The position numbers were made by a program, and so were the translations under genes. Positions 21,613-30,960 of a DNA stretch of 64,000 nucleotides are shown piece by piece. Below the pieces are notes generated by a model. It had not been told where the DNA came from and did no database searches. It saw only the letters and a list, made by a program, of their open reading frames with translations. Position 1 is the stretch's first letter, and the number at the start of each line of letters is the position of its first letter. The stretch is from Mycolicibacterium hassiacum DSM 44199 (lineage in GTDB: Bacteria; Actinomycetota; Actinomycetes; Mycobacteriales; Mycobacteriaceae), in NCBI RefSeq assembly GCF_900603025.1, contig NZ_LR026975.1, positions 3,968,001-4,032,000 of the forward strand, in the 5' to 3' direction.

Positions 21613-22776
21613 TCAGGCCCCCAGGATCAGACCTGAGGTCGGCACGCCGGTGCCCGCGGTGACCAGAACGTGCTCGACACCCTCGACCTGGTTCACCGAG
21701 GTGCCCCGCAACTGGCGCACCGCCTCGGAGATGCCGTTCATGCCGTGGATGTAGGCCTCGCCCAGCTGGCCGCCGTGGGTGTTGATGGGCAGCCGGCCGC
21801 CGATCTCGATGGCCCCGTCGGCGACGAAGTCCTTGGCGTCGCCCTTGTCGCAGAACCCCAACTCCTCCAGCTGGATCAGGGTGAACGGGGTGAAGTGGTC
21901 GTAGAGGATCGCGGTCTGGATGTCCTCGGGCCGCAACCCCGACTGCGCCCACAGCTGCTTGCCGACCAGCCCCATCTCCGGCAGTCCGTCCAGTTCCGGC
22001 CGGTAGTAGCTGGTCATCGTGTACTGGTCGGCACTCGAACCCTGGGCGGCGGCCTCGATCACCGCCGGGCGGTGCTTGAGGTCGCGGGCCCGCTCCAGCG
22101 AGGTCACCACGATCGCCACCGCACCGTCGGTCTCCTGGCAGCAGTCCAGCAGCCGCAGCGGTTCGGCGATCCAGCGCGAGTTCTGGTGGTCCTCGATGGT
22201 GATCGGCTTGCCGTAGAAGTACGCCTTCGGGTTGTTCGCGGCGTGTCGGCGGTCGGCCACCGACACCATGCCGAAATCGCGGCTGGTCGCCCCGGACAGG
22301 TGCATGTAGCGCCGGGCGATCATCGCGACCTGCGCCGCCGGCGTGGACAGCCCGTGCGGGTAGGAGAAGCTGTTGTCCACGCTGGTGGAGTCGGCCCCGG
22401 CGATGAGCCGGGTCTGCACCTGGCCGAACCGCATCCCGGACCGCTCGTTGAACGCCCGGTAGGCCACCACCACGTCGGCCACCCCGGTGGCCACCGCCAT
22501 CGCGGCCTGCTGGATGGTCGCGCAGGCCGCGCCGCCGCCGTAGTGGATCTTGGAGAAGAACTTCAACTCCGGGATGCCCACCGCACGCGCGACGGCCACC
22601 TCGGTGTTGGTGTCCATCGTGAAGGTGGTCAGCCCGTCCACGTCGGCGGGGGTGAGCCCGGCGTCGGCCAGGGCGTCGAGCACCGCCTCGGCGGCCAGCC
22701 GCAACTCGCTGCGGCCGGAGTCCTTGGAGAAATCGGTTGCGCCGATGCCAACGATCGCCGCCTTGCCGGACAACAT
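21613..22776 (-). CDS. ltp2: Steroid side-chain aldolase, thiolase-like
   Basis: A 387-residue non-condensing thiolase-fold protein of the sterol carrier protein X type. In the sterol pathway Ltp2 acts with the DUF35 domain of ChsH2 to split the 17-hydroxy side-chain CoA thioester in a retro-aldol reaction that releases propionyl-CoA. The N-terminal KAAIVGIGATDFSKDSGRSE and C-terminal GGRLPINTHGGQLGEAYIHG are family signatures. The Tyr of EAYIHG is near residue 342. No thiolase nucleophilic Cys motif is seen, as expected. It is the last gene of the cyp125-chsE1-chsE2-chsH2-chsH1-ltp2 operon and overlaps chsH1 by 1 nt (TGATG). Rv3540c equivalent. Confidence 0.95.
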   Translation of the reverse strand: MLSGKAAIVGIGATDFSKDSGRSELRLAAEAVLDALADAGLTPADVDGLTTFTMDTNTEVAVARAVGIPELKFFSKIHYGGGAACATIQQAAMAVATGVADVVVAYRAFNERSGMRFGQVQTRLIAGADSTSVDNSFSYPHGLSTPAAQVAMIARRYMHLSGATSRDFGMVSVADRRHAANNPKAYFYGKPITIEDHQNSRWIAEPLRLLDCCQETDGAVAIVVTSLERARDLKHRPAVIEAAAQGSSADQYTMTSYYRPELDGLPEMGLVGKQLWAQSGLRPEDIQTAILYDHFTPFTLIQLEELGFCDKGDAKDFVADGAIEIGGRLPINTHGGQLGEAYIHGMNGISEAVRQLRGTSVNQVEGVEHVLVTAGTGVPTSGLILGA

Positions 22777-23177
22777 CAGCTCTCCCCCATGGTCAGCGTC
22801 GCGGTGGCCTGGACGTGATCGCCCAGGCTGTTGGAACCGATGACCTTCACCGTCACCAGATCACCGTCGATCCCGGTCACCTCGCCGGTGAACGTGACGG
22901 TGTCGTAGGCGTACCACGGCACACCCAGCCGCAGCTTGATCGACTTGATCCGCGCCTTGGGCCCGGCCCAGTCGGTGAGGTACCGCTGCACCAGCCCGGT
23001 GTCGGTGAGGATGTTGACGAAGATGTCCTTGGATCCCTTGGCCTGCGCCTTGTCCCGGTCGTGGTGCACGTCCTGGTAGTCGCGGGTGGCCAGGGCCGTC
23101 GAGATGATGAAGGTGGGGTCGGCGAAGATCTTCAGCTCGGGGAGCTTGGTGCCGACCTCGGCGACAGGGGCGCTCAT
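22776..23177 (-). CDS. chsH1: MaoC-like hydratase subunit
   Basis: A 133-residue hot-dog protein. It pairs with the MaoC half of ChsH2 to form the heteromeric enoyl-CoA hydratase that hydrates the C22 side-chain CoA ester. RDYQDVHHDRDKAQAKGSKD is the hydratase motif with the catalytic Asp/His, so this subunit carries the active residues. It overlaps chsH2 by 4 nt and ltp2 by 1 nt. Rv3541c equivalent. Confidence 0.94.
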   Translation of the reverse strand: MSAPVAEVGTKLPELKIFADPTFIISTALATRDYQDVHHDRDKAQAKGSKDIFVNILTDTGLVQRYLTDWAGPKARIKSIKLRLGVPWYAYDTVTFTGEVTGIDGDLVTVKVIGSNSLGDHVQATATLTMGES

Positions 23178-24187
23178 GCTCCGGCTCCTTGACTGGCTCC
23201 GTCACGGGGTTCCCAGGCGTACAAGGTCCAGGCCGGACCGCTCTCGGTCTCCGGCAGGTCGATGAACATCACCTGCACCGGCATGCCGATGTACACCTCG
23301 GCGGGGTCGACGTTGCGGAGCTCACCGAGCATCCGCACCCCCTCCTCGAGTTCGACCAGCGCGATGACGAACGGCAGCGTGCGGCCCGGCACCTGCGGGG
23401 CGTGGTGCACCACGAAGCTGAACACCGTGCCGCGGCCGCAGGACACCACGTAGTCGACGGGCTGGGTCTTGTCCTGCCACACCGCGGGCAGCGGCGGGTG
23501 CTGCAGGGTGCCGTCGGGCAGCCGCTGGATACGCAGTTCGTGCGCGTTGACCCCGTCCCAGAAGAACTGGGTGTCCCGGGAGGCGGCCGGGCGCATCAGC
23601 TTGGCCGGGTCGAGGTCCTCCGGCACCGCGGGCTTGGGCTTCTGGCGCGGCTTGAATTTCATGATGCGCCAGTTCATCTCGGCGACGGTCTCGTCGCCGT
23701 CGGCGCCGGGGACGGTCCAGGTGATGAGCTGGTTGATGAAGTAACCCTCGCCGAGCGCGGTCTGCTTGGGCCCGACGACGTCGGTGATCTCGGCGTGGAT
23801 GGTGACCTCCTCGCCGGGCCGCAGGTACCGGTGGTAGGTCTGCTCGGCGTTGGTGGCGACCACGCCGACGTAGCCGGCGCCGTCGAACAGTTGCATCATC
23901 CGGCTGAGCGGGTCGTCGTCGGGCCGGCCCTGGCCCAGTCCACCCATGGTCCAGACCTGGATCATCGCCGGGGGCGCCACGATGCCGGGGTGTCCGGCGT
24001 CGCGGGCGGCCTGCTCGTCGACGTAGATCGGGTTCTTGTCGCCGATCGCGTCCACCCAGTGGTGGATCATGGGCTGGTTCACCGGATCCCGGCTGGTGCG
24101 TGGCCTGCTCTTGCCGTCGGCCAGGATCTCGTCGATGCCCTTGCGCAGCTCCTCCGGGGTCATGGTGTTCTCCGTTGTGGCGCTCAC
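23174..24187 (-). CDS. chsH2: Hydratase/DUF35 fusion subunit
   Basis: A 337-residue two-domain protein. The N-terminal part (about 1-170) is MaoC-like (VNQPMIHHWVDAIGDKNPIY, HPGIVAPPAMIQVW). The C-terminal part (about 200-330) is a DUF35 OB-fold (VDYVVSCGRGTVFSFVVHH, LGELRNVDPAEVYIGMPV). The first domain pairs with ChsH1; the second is the partner of the Ltp2 aldolase. I chose the GTG overlapping the chsE2 stop (GTGA); an internal ATG would give 329 residues and cannot be excluded. Rv3542c equivalent. Confidence 0.93.
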   Translation of the reverse strand: MSATTENTMTPEELRKGIDEILADGKSRPRTSRDPVNQPMIHHWVDAIGDKNPIYVDEQAARDAGHPGIVAPPAMIQVWTMGGLGQGRPDDDPLSRMMQLFDGAGYVGVVATNAEQTYHRYLRPGEEVTIHAEITDVVGPKQTALGEGYFINQLITWTVPGADGDETVAEMNWRIMKFKPRQKPKPAVPEDLDPAKLMRPAASRDTQFFWDGVNAHELRIQRLPDGTLQHPPLPAVWQDKTQPVDYVVSCGRGTVFSFVVHHAPQVPGRTLPFVIALVELEEGVRMLGELRNVDPAEVYIGMPVQVMFIDLPETESGPAWTLYAWEPRDGASQGAGA

Positions 24188-25347
24188 CGCGGGACCCTCG
24201 GGACCTTCAGACCGGCAGCCGCAATCATCTCGCGCATCACCTCGTTCACTCCGCCACCGAATGTGATGACCAGGTTTCGCTTGGTCTGCTTGTCGAGCCA
24301 CACCAGCAGCTCGGCGGTCTCCGGATCCGCCGGGTTGCCGTAGCCGCCGACGATCTCCTCAGCCAACCGGCCGACACGCTGGATCCGCTCGGTGGAGAAC
24401 ACCTTGGTGGCCGCCGCGTCGGCGACGTCGATGGTCTCGCCCGAGGCCGCGACCTGCCAGTTCAGCAGCTCGTTGATCCGCCAGATCGACCGGATCTCGG
24501 CCAGAATGCGGCGCACGTTGGGGTTCTCGATCGGGGCGACGCCGTCGCTGCCCGGCTTGGCGGCCCAGGCGTGCACCTTGTCGTAGATGCCGGCGACCCG
24601 GCCGGCCGGGCCCAGCATGACCCGTTCGTGGTTGAGCTGGGTGGTGATCAGCTTCCAGCCGCCGTTCTCCTCACCGACGAGCATGTCCGCCGGCACCCGC
24701 ACGTCGTTGTAGTACGTGGCGTTCGTGTGGTGTGCGCCGTCGGACAGGATGATCGGCGTCCACGAGTAGCCGGGATCCTTGGTGTCGACGATCAGGATCG
24801 AGATGCCCTTGTGCTTCGGCGCGTTCGGGTCGGTGCGGGCGGCCAGCCAGATGTAGTCGGCGTCGTGCGCGCCGGTGGTGAAGATCTTCTGACCGTTGAC
24901 GATGTACTCGTCACCCTGCCGGACCGCCGTGGTGCGCAGCGAGGCCAGGTCGGTGCCGGCCTCCGGTTCGGTGTAGCCGATGGCGAAGTGCACCTCGCCG
25001 GCCAGGATCGCCGGCAGGAACTTCTTCTTCTGCTCCTCGGTGCCGTACTGCTGCAGGGTCGGCCCCACGGTCTGCAGCGTCACCGCCGGCAGCGGCACGT
25101 CGGCACGTGCGGCCTCGTTGACGAAGATGCTCTGCTCGATCGGCCCGTAGCCCAGCCCGCCGTACTCCTTGGGCCAGCCCACCCCGAGCTTGCCGTCGGC
25201 TCCCATCCGGCGGATCACCGCGCGGTAGGCCTCGTTGTGCCGGTCGGCCTCCATCGCCGCGCGCTCTTCGGGAGTGATCAGCGTGGAGAAGTACTCCCGC
25301 AGTTCCGCCTGCAGCTTGCGCTGCTCCGGGGTCAGTTCGATGAACAT
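24184..25347 (-). CDS. chsE2: Acyl-CoA dehydrogenase subunit, sterol side chain
   Basis: A 387-residue acyl-CoA dehydrogenase (FadE29, Rv3543c equivalent). With FadE28/ChsE1 it forms an alpha2beta2 enzyme that desaturates the 3-carbon side chain of the C22 steroid CoA ester. YTEPEAGTDLASLRT (near 125) is the FAD-binding motif and GEENGGWKLITTQLNHERV lies in the C-terminal helical part. This is the full-length, FAD-binding partner. The ATG overlaps the chsE1 stop by 1 nt. Confidence 0.95.
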   Translation of the reverse strand: MFIELTPEQRKLQAELREYFSTLITPEERAAMEADRHNEAYRAVIRRMGADGKLGVGWPKEYGGLGYGPIEQSIFVNEAARADVPLPAVTLQTVGPTLQQYGTEEQKKKFLPAILAGEVHFAIGYTEPEAGTDLASLRTTAVRQGDEYIVNGQKIFTTGAHDADYIWLAARTDPNAPKHKGISILIVDTKDPGYSWTPIILSDGAHHTNATYYNDVRVPADMLVGEENGGWKLITTQLNHERVMLGPAGRVAGIYDKVHAWAAKPGSDGVAPIENPNVRRILAEIRSIWRINELLNWQVAASGETIDVADAAATKVFSTERIQRVGRLAEEIVGGYGNPADPETAELLVWLDKQTKRNLVITFGGGVNEVMREMIAAAGLKVPRVPR

Positions 25348-26351
25348 TACGCTCCCACGAGTTCGAGCCGGTGCGATGGGCCGCCCAGCAGCCGCGTCAG
25401 GTCCTTGATCGTCGAGTAATAGCGGTCCATCGGATAGGTGATGTCCATACCCATCCCGCCGTGCAGGTGATGACAGGTCTGCATGACCGGTGGAGCCTGT
25501 GAGGTCAACCAGTACCCGAGGATGTCCAGATCGTCGGCCGCGTCACGGCCCTCCGACAGCTTCCACACCACCGCCTTGGCGATGAGATCCAAAGTGCGCG
25601 AGGCGATGTACACCTCAGCCAGCTGCGCGGCAACGGTCTGGAAGGTCGACAGCGGCTTGCCGAACTGGTGTCGGTTGGCGACGTAGTCGGCGGTGAGTCG
25701 CAGCGCACCGGCGACCAGGCCCGACGCATAGGCGCCGATCGCGCCCAGCGCCAGCTGGTTCACCCGGCCGACGGTGGCACCGGCGAGCACGTCCTCGGCC
25801 GGCACCGCGACATCGGTGAACGACACCACGTACTCGTCGGTGTGATTGGCCGTCGGCGTCTTGGTGACCACCACCCCGGCGGCCGAGCGCGGCACCACGA
25901 CGACCGCGGAATCGGCGGTGACCAGAATCCACTCGGCCTGATCGGCATAACCCACACCGACCTTGGTGCCGTTGAGTTTTCCGTCGGCGTAGCTGGTGGT
26001 CGGCTGCTCCGGAAGCGGGGCACCCGGCTCGTTGAGCGCGGCGGTCAACAGCGCGCCCTTGGCCACCCCTGCCAGGTAGCGGTCCTGCTGCTGCTCGGAG
26101 GCCAGCTCCAGCAGCGGCAGCAGACCCAGGCCCAGCGTGGCCAGGGCCGGACCGACGGTGCCGTGGCGGCCGATCTCGGTCAGCGCGGTTGTCACCTCGA
26201 GCAGCCCGACGCCGTCGCCACCCAGCCGGTCCGGCACACCGAGCGCGGCGACGCCACCGGAAACCAGTGCGTCCCAGCTGTTCTCCCGCTCGAGCACCGA
26301 TGTGACGACGTCGGCGACGGCCTGCTGCTCCGGTGTGGGGCTGAAGTCCAC
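25347..26351 (-). CDS. chsE1: Acyl-CoA dehydrogenase partner subunit, sterol side chain
   Basis: A 334-residue, shorter and diverged acyl-CoA dehydrogenase (FadE28, Rv3544c equivalent). NRHQFGKPLSTFQTVAAQLAE and HHLHGGMGMDITYPMDRY are C-terminal helical signatures, while the middle FAD-contact motif found in FadE29 is missing. This fits its role as the second half of the heterotetramer. GTG start. It is the second gene after cyp125, with a 99-nt gap that holds nothing I recognise. Confidence 0.94.
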   Translation of the reverse strand: MDFSPTPEQQAVADVVTSVLERENSWDALVSGGVAALGVPDRLGGDGVGLLEVTTALTEIGRHGTVGPALATLGLGLLPLLELASEQQQDRYLAGVAKGALLTAALNEPGAPLPEQPTTSYADGKLNGTKVGVGYADQAEWILVTADSAVVVVPRSAAGVVVTKTPTANHTDEYVVSFTDVAVPAEDVLAGATVGRVNQLALGAIGAYASGLVAGALRLTADYVANRHQFGKPLSTFQTVAAQLAEVYIASRTLDLIAKAVVWKLSEGRDAADDLDILGYWLTSQAPPVMQTCHHLHGGMGMDITYPMDRYYSTIKDLTRLLGGPSHRLELVGA

Positions 26352-26450
26352 CCGAATCCTCCTCGAAACATGGTCCGCGCCCGGCGCAGGCCCGTGGACC
26401 TGCCGCCGGGCGGCGGGTTCGGCCCCGCTGTCGCGGGGATCAACCGATCG

Positions 26451-27701
26451 TCAGTGCGCCACCGGGCATTTGCCGGTGTAGTCCACCTGCCAGTGCTTGA
26501 TGCCGTTGAGCCAGCCCGACTTTAGCCGTTCGGGAGTACCGATCGGCTTCAGATCGGGTAGATGGTCGGCGATCGCGTTGAACATCAGGTTGATGCTGAG
26601 CTTGGCCAGGTTGGCGCCGATGCAGTAGTGGGCGCCGGTGCCGCCGAAGCCGAGGTGCGGATTCGGGTTGCGCAGGATGTTGAAGGTGTACGGGTCCTCG
26701 AACACCTCCTCGTCGAAGTTGGCCGCCCGGTAGGACATCACCACCCGCTGGCCCTTCTTGATCTGGACCCCGCCGAGCTCGACGTCCTCCAGGGCGGTGC
26801 GCTGGAACGCCGACACCGGGGTGGCCCAGCGCACGATCTCGTCGGCCGCGGTCTCCGGCCGCTCGCGCTTGTACAGCTCCCACTGGTCGGGGTACTGCGA
26901 GAACGCGATCATGCCGTGAGTGATCGAGTTGCGGGTGGTCTCGTTGCCGGCCACCGCCAGCATCACCACGAAGAACCCGAACTCGTCCTCGGAGAGCTTC
27001 TCGCCGTCGATGTCGACGTGCACCAGCTTGCTGACGATGTCGTCGGTCGGGTTCTTGATCCGCTCGTCGGCCATCGCCATCGCGTAGGTGATCAGCTCCA
27101 CCGACGACTGGGCCGGGTCGATGTGCGCGTACTCCGGGTCCTCGCCGGCGGTCATCTCGTTGGACCAGCGGAAGATCTTGTCCCGGTCCTCCTGCGGCAC
27201 GCCGAGCAGCTCGGCGATCGCCTGCAGCGGCAGCTCGCAGGCCACCTGCTCGACGAAGTCGCCGGTCTCGTAGCCGGCGGCCTGCTCGGCGATCTTCTGG
27301 GCGCGCGAGCGCAGCTCGTCCTCGAGCCGGCCGATGGCCCGCGGGGTGAACCCGCGCGAGATGATCTTGCGCAGCCGGGTGTGCTGCGGGGCGTCCATGT
27401 TGAGCAGCACGTTGCGCTGCACGTCGATGGCCTCGCGGGTCATGGTCTTCGGCCACACCGGGATGGCGCCGTCCGGCGAGCTGCCGAACACGTCGCTGCG
27501 CCGCGAGATCTCCTTGACGTACTTGTGCTTGGTGACGATCCAGTAGCCTTTGTCGCCGAAGCCACCGGTCCCCTCCGGCACGTCAACCCAGTGGATGGGC
27601 TCATGCTCACGCAGTTCGGCGAGTTCTTTGACCGGCAGCCCCTTGAGGTTCAGGTCTGCATCCAGCGGGTCGAAGTTCTTGGGCAGGTTCGGACAAGGCA
27701 T
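26451..27701 (-). CDS. cyp125: Steroid C26-monooxygenase, cytochrome P450
   Basis: A 416-residue P450 that oxidises C26 of cholesterol/cholestenone to start side-chain breakdown. Visible are the I-helix AVAGNETTRNSITHGM, the ExxR of DEIVRWATPVSAFQRTA and the heme loop GFGGTGAHYCIGANLAKL with Cys360. The C-terminus GIKHWQVDYTGKCPVAH is nearly that of Rv3545c. I chose the ATG giving MPCPNLPKNFDP because AAGGAG lies about 8 nt upstream and the KstR operator starts 16 nt upstream. The frame is open for 36 nt more, but that extension would cross the operator. First gene of the six-gene side-chain operon. Confidence 0.96.
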   Translation of the reverse strand: MPCPNLPKNFDPLDADLNLKGLPVKELAELREHEPIHWVDVPEGTGGFGDKGYWIVTKHKYVKEISRRSDVFGSSPDGAIPVWPKTMTREAIDVQRNVLLNMDAPQHTRLRKIISRGFTPRAIGRLEDELRSRAQKIAEQAAGYETGDFVEQVACELPLQAIAELLGVPQEDRDKIFRWSNEMTAGEDPEYAHIDPAQSSVELITYAMAMADERIKNPTDDIVSKLVHVDIDGEKLSEDEFGFFVVMLAVAGNETTRNSITHGMIAFSQYPDQWELYKRERPETAADEIVRWATPVSAFQRTALEDVELGGVQIKKGQRVVMSYRAANFDEEVFEDPYTFNILRNPNPHLGFGGTGAHYCIGANLAKLSINLMFNAIADHLPDLKPIGTPERLKSGWLNGIKHWQVDYTGKCPVAH

Positions 27702-27716
27702 CCGTGCGCTCCTTAC

Positions 27717-27730
27717 TGCAACGTGTTCTA
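27717..27730. promoter_or_regulatory. KstR operator upstream of cyp125
   Basis: TGCAACGTGTTCTA matches TnnAACnnGTTnnA at all fixed positions, 16 nt before the cyp125 ATG. With the second site at 27796 it lets KstR control both divergent units. Confidence 0.9.
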
Positions 27731-27795
27731 GTGACATTGAAACACGGCTTCCGCGCAGATCAAAGGCATGGTTGTATCGCCGCTTGTCAGACTAA

Positions 27796-27809
27796 TGAAA
27801 CGTGTTCTA
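27796..27809. promoter_or_regulatory. KstR operator upstream of fadA5
   Basis: TGAAACGTGTTCTA matches the KstR consensus at all fixed positions and ends 10 nt before the fadA5 ATG. Confidence 0.9.
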
Positions 27810-27810
27810 G

Positions 27811-28983
<1,173 letters not shown>

Positions 28984-29002
28984 CGTCTCTCCCGACAGCC
29001 GC

Positions 29003-29036
29003 GAAGTGCCCCCGATCCGGTCGGGGGCACTTCTTT
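29003..29036 (+). terminator. Strong hairpin terminator after fadA5
   Basis: GAAGTGCCCCCGA and TCGGGGGCACTTC form a perfect 13-bp stem with a 5-nt loop, followed by ttt. It lies 20 nt after the fadA5 stop and can also serve the convergent gene. Confidence 0.88.
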
Positions 29037-29047
29037 ATGCCGGCTCC

Positions 29048-29452
29048 TTATGCCGGCTCGCGGCGCACCGTCGGGCTGATCCGCGCCCGGATGTGGTGGA
29101 TCAAACCGTCGGACGCGGGGATCAGGAAGGTCTCGCGGACCCGGGCGACGACCCGGCGGCCGGCGAACCCGGCCTTGGTCACCACCGTGAACGTGGCGTG
29201 CACGTAGTCGCCGTCGACGGTGTATTCCCGGTCGGTGGTGGCCTCGATGACCCGGAACTGCGGACCCCGGTTCAGGCTGCGCCGCAGATGCGCTCCGGAG
29301 AACCCGGTCTTGATGCCCCCTTCGATGCGCACACAGTCCGGCGCGAACGGGACGTCGTCGGCCCGATGGCTGGCCAGCGCGTCGACGTAGGCGTCGGCCG
29401 CGGCGATGCGGTCGCTGTCCGGGACGGGGGCGGACTGCGGGGTCGAGTTCAC
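29048..29452 (-). CDS. NTF2/SnoaL-like small protein
   Basis: A 134-residue protein with a cone-type NTF2-like pattern: an N-terminal helical part (ADAYVDALASHRADDVPFAPDCVRIEGG), then strands such as FRVIEATTDREYTVDGDYVHATFTV. These folds act as isomerases, hydrolases or binding proteins; the role cannot be read from the sequence. GTG start; no convincing Shine-Dalgarno sequence. It stands alone between the fadA5 terminator and the effector gene. Confidence 0.7.
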   Translation of the reverse strand: MNSTPQSAPVPDSDRIAAADAYVDALASHRADDVPFAPDCVRIEGGIKTGFSGAHLRRSLNRGPQFRVIEATTDREYTVDGDYVHATFTVVTKAGFAGRRVVARVRETFLIPASDGLIHHIRARISPTVRREPA

Positions 29453-29588
29453 CCGACGAGCATAGGCCCGACCACCGCCACGCCGACGTCCCGCCCTCGA
29501 TGCACCGCCGGTGGTGTGCGAACCCCGACGAGGGCCGGCCCGAAATTTCGTGCATCCGGGCCGGTCGCAGCCGTGCCAGGATTTGCTC

Positions 29589-30960
29589 ATGGATGCCCTG
29601 CACGGCTTCGAGCGGACCTGGTCGTCGGCCCGGTCGACGTACGGGCGGGGTGCACCCCAGGACGGCGCCGGGTTCAGCGCCGACGCCGCCGCACTCGACC
29701 GGACCGGGCGCACCATCGAGGCGTCGGCGCCAGGGGAGCACTGGATCGGAACCGCCGCATCGGCGTACGGGGCGAAGAACAGCCGGTTCACCCGGGCCGT
29801 CGCCGACTTGGCAGACCTGGACCGACAGTTGGGCATCGAGGTCGACCGCTCGGCGCAGGTGGTGCTGACCGGCCGGCGCAATCTGGACGCGGTACGCACC
29901 TGGGTGCATGACGCGGCCGAGCGCGTTCCGCCGACCCGGCTGCGTGAGTGGATGTTGCTGCCGATCGTCCGCAAGGGGCTGGCCGATGTCGTCGAGGTGG
30001 TCGAGTCGTCCCACCGCGAGTTCAGCGCCATCGCTGCCCGGATCGACAAGCTGGCCGAGAACTACCGCACCCAGGGTGAGCAGCTCGGCGACGACGGCCG
30101 GGTGGCCGGGATCCGGGGCGACGGTGAGAAGGACGAGGAGGAGCCGGAGAACGAGTACACCAGGGCGCTGCGCGAAGCCGGGTTGCTACCCGAGAAGCCG
30201 ACCGGTTACTACGCCGAGTGGCTGGAAAACGCTGAGCGTCAAGGTGTTCCGCCGTCCGTGATCGTCGCCATCGCGCGTCGCCACAACATCACGCCGGACA
30301 GGTTCAGGATTCTCGAACGTCTCGAGCGGGTCAAGGACCGCGAACGGGAAGTCGTTCTTCCTGTTGCCGGCGGACATCAGCGGCGAGGAAGCCCGGGACG
30401 CGACCCTGATGACCTACATCTTCAACTGCGGCACCGACTACGCCGAGGCCCCTGGTCACAAGGACCACAACGAGGTCGCCTACTCCGCCGACGAGATCCA
30501 GCGCATCATCGACCGGCAGCGGGCGAACTCGTGGAGCTACAGCCAGGACGTGGCATTCGTGCACGCCAACGGCGGCCGGTTGATGACCACGCCGAACGGC
30601 ATGTTGATGGGTTTGGGCGGCAACTGGCTGCAGGATCTCTACAGCCAGCGCGCGGGTACCACCTGGGGCGACATTTTCATGTTCAACATCGACAACCCCG
30701 GCGACCCGGCAGGGGCGCTTCGAAATATCGCCGGCTCCGGACAGATGTGGCACGCCACCGACGGTGGAGAACCCAAAAAAGTCGACTTCGATCTCGACCG
30801 GGTCCTGCACCACGAGGAGATCCACTCACAACAGTGGGCTCGGCTGGGTTATTCGAGGTTCGTCGTCGAATACGGCGCTGCCCTGACGGGCGAACAGTTG
30901 TTCGGGATTGAGAACAAATTCGAGAAAGAGGCCGGAGTCCACGACGGGGGTTACGCATGA
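29589..30960 (+). pseudogene. EspA/EspE-type secretion effector with HExxH domain, frameshifted
   Basis: The N-terminal part (DALHGFERTWSSARSTYGRG, with GEHWIGTAASAYG carrying the W-x-G turn, then ADLDRQLGIEVDRSAQVVLTGRRNLD) looks like EspA/EspE-type ESX substrates. An acidic linker follows. The original frame loses sense near 30345 (REREVVLPVAGGH). The +1 frame there reads NGKSFFLLPADIS and continues through MTYIFNCGTDYAE to a zinc-protease-like LHHEEIHSQQW (HEEIH at 30811-30825) and a TGA at 30960. Removing one base near 30340 gives a continuous 456-residue protein. This is either a real inactivating mutation, programmed frameshifting or a sequencing error. The stop overlaps the lipoprotein start (ATGA). 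A CAGGA lies 8 nt before the ATG. Confidence 0.7.
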
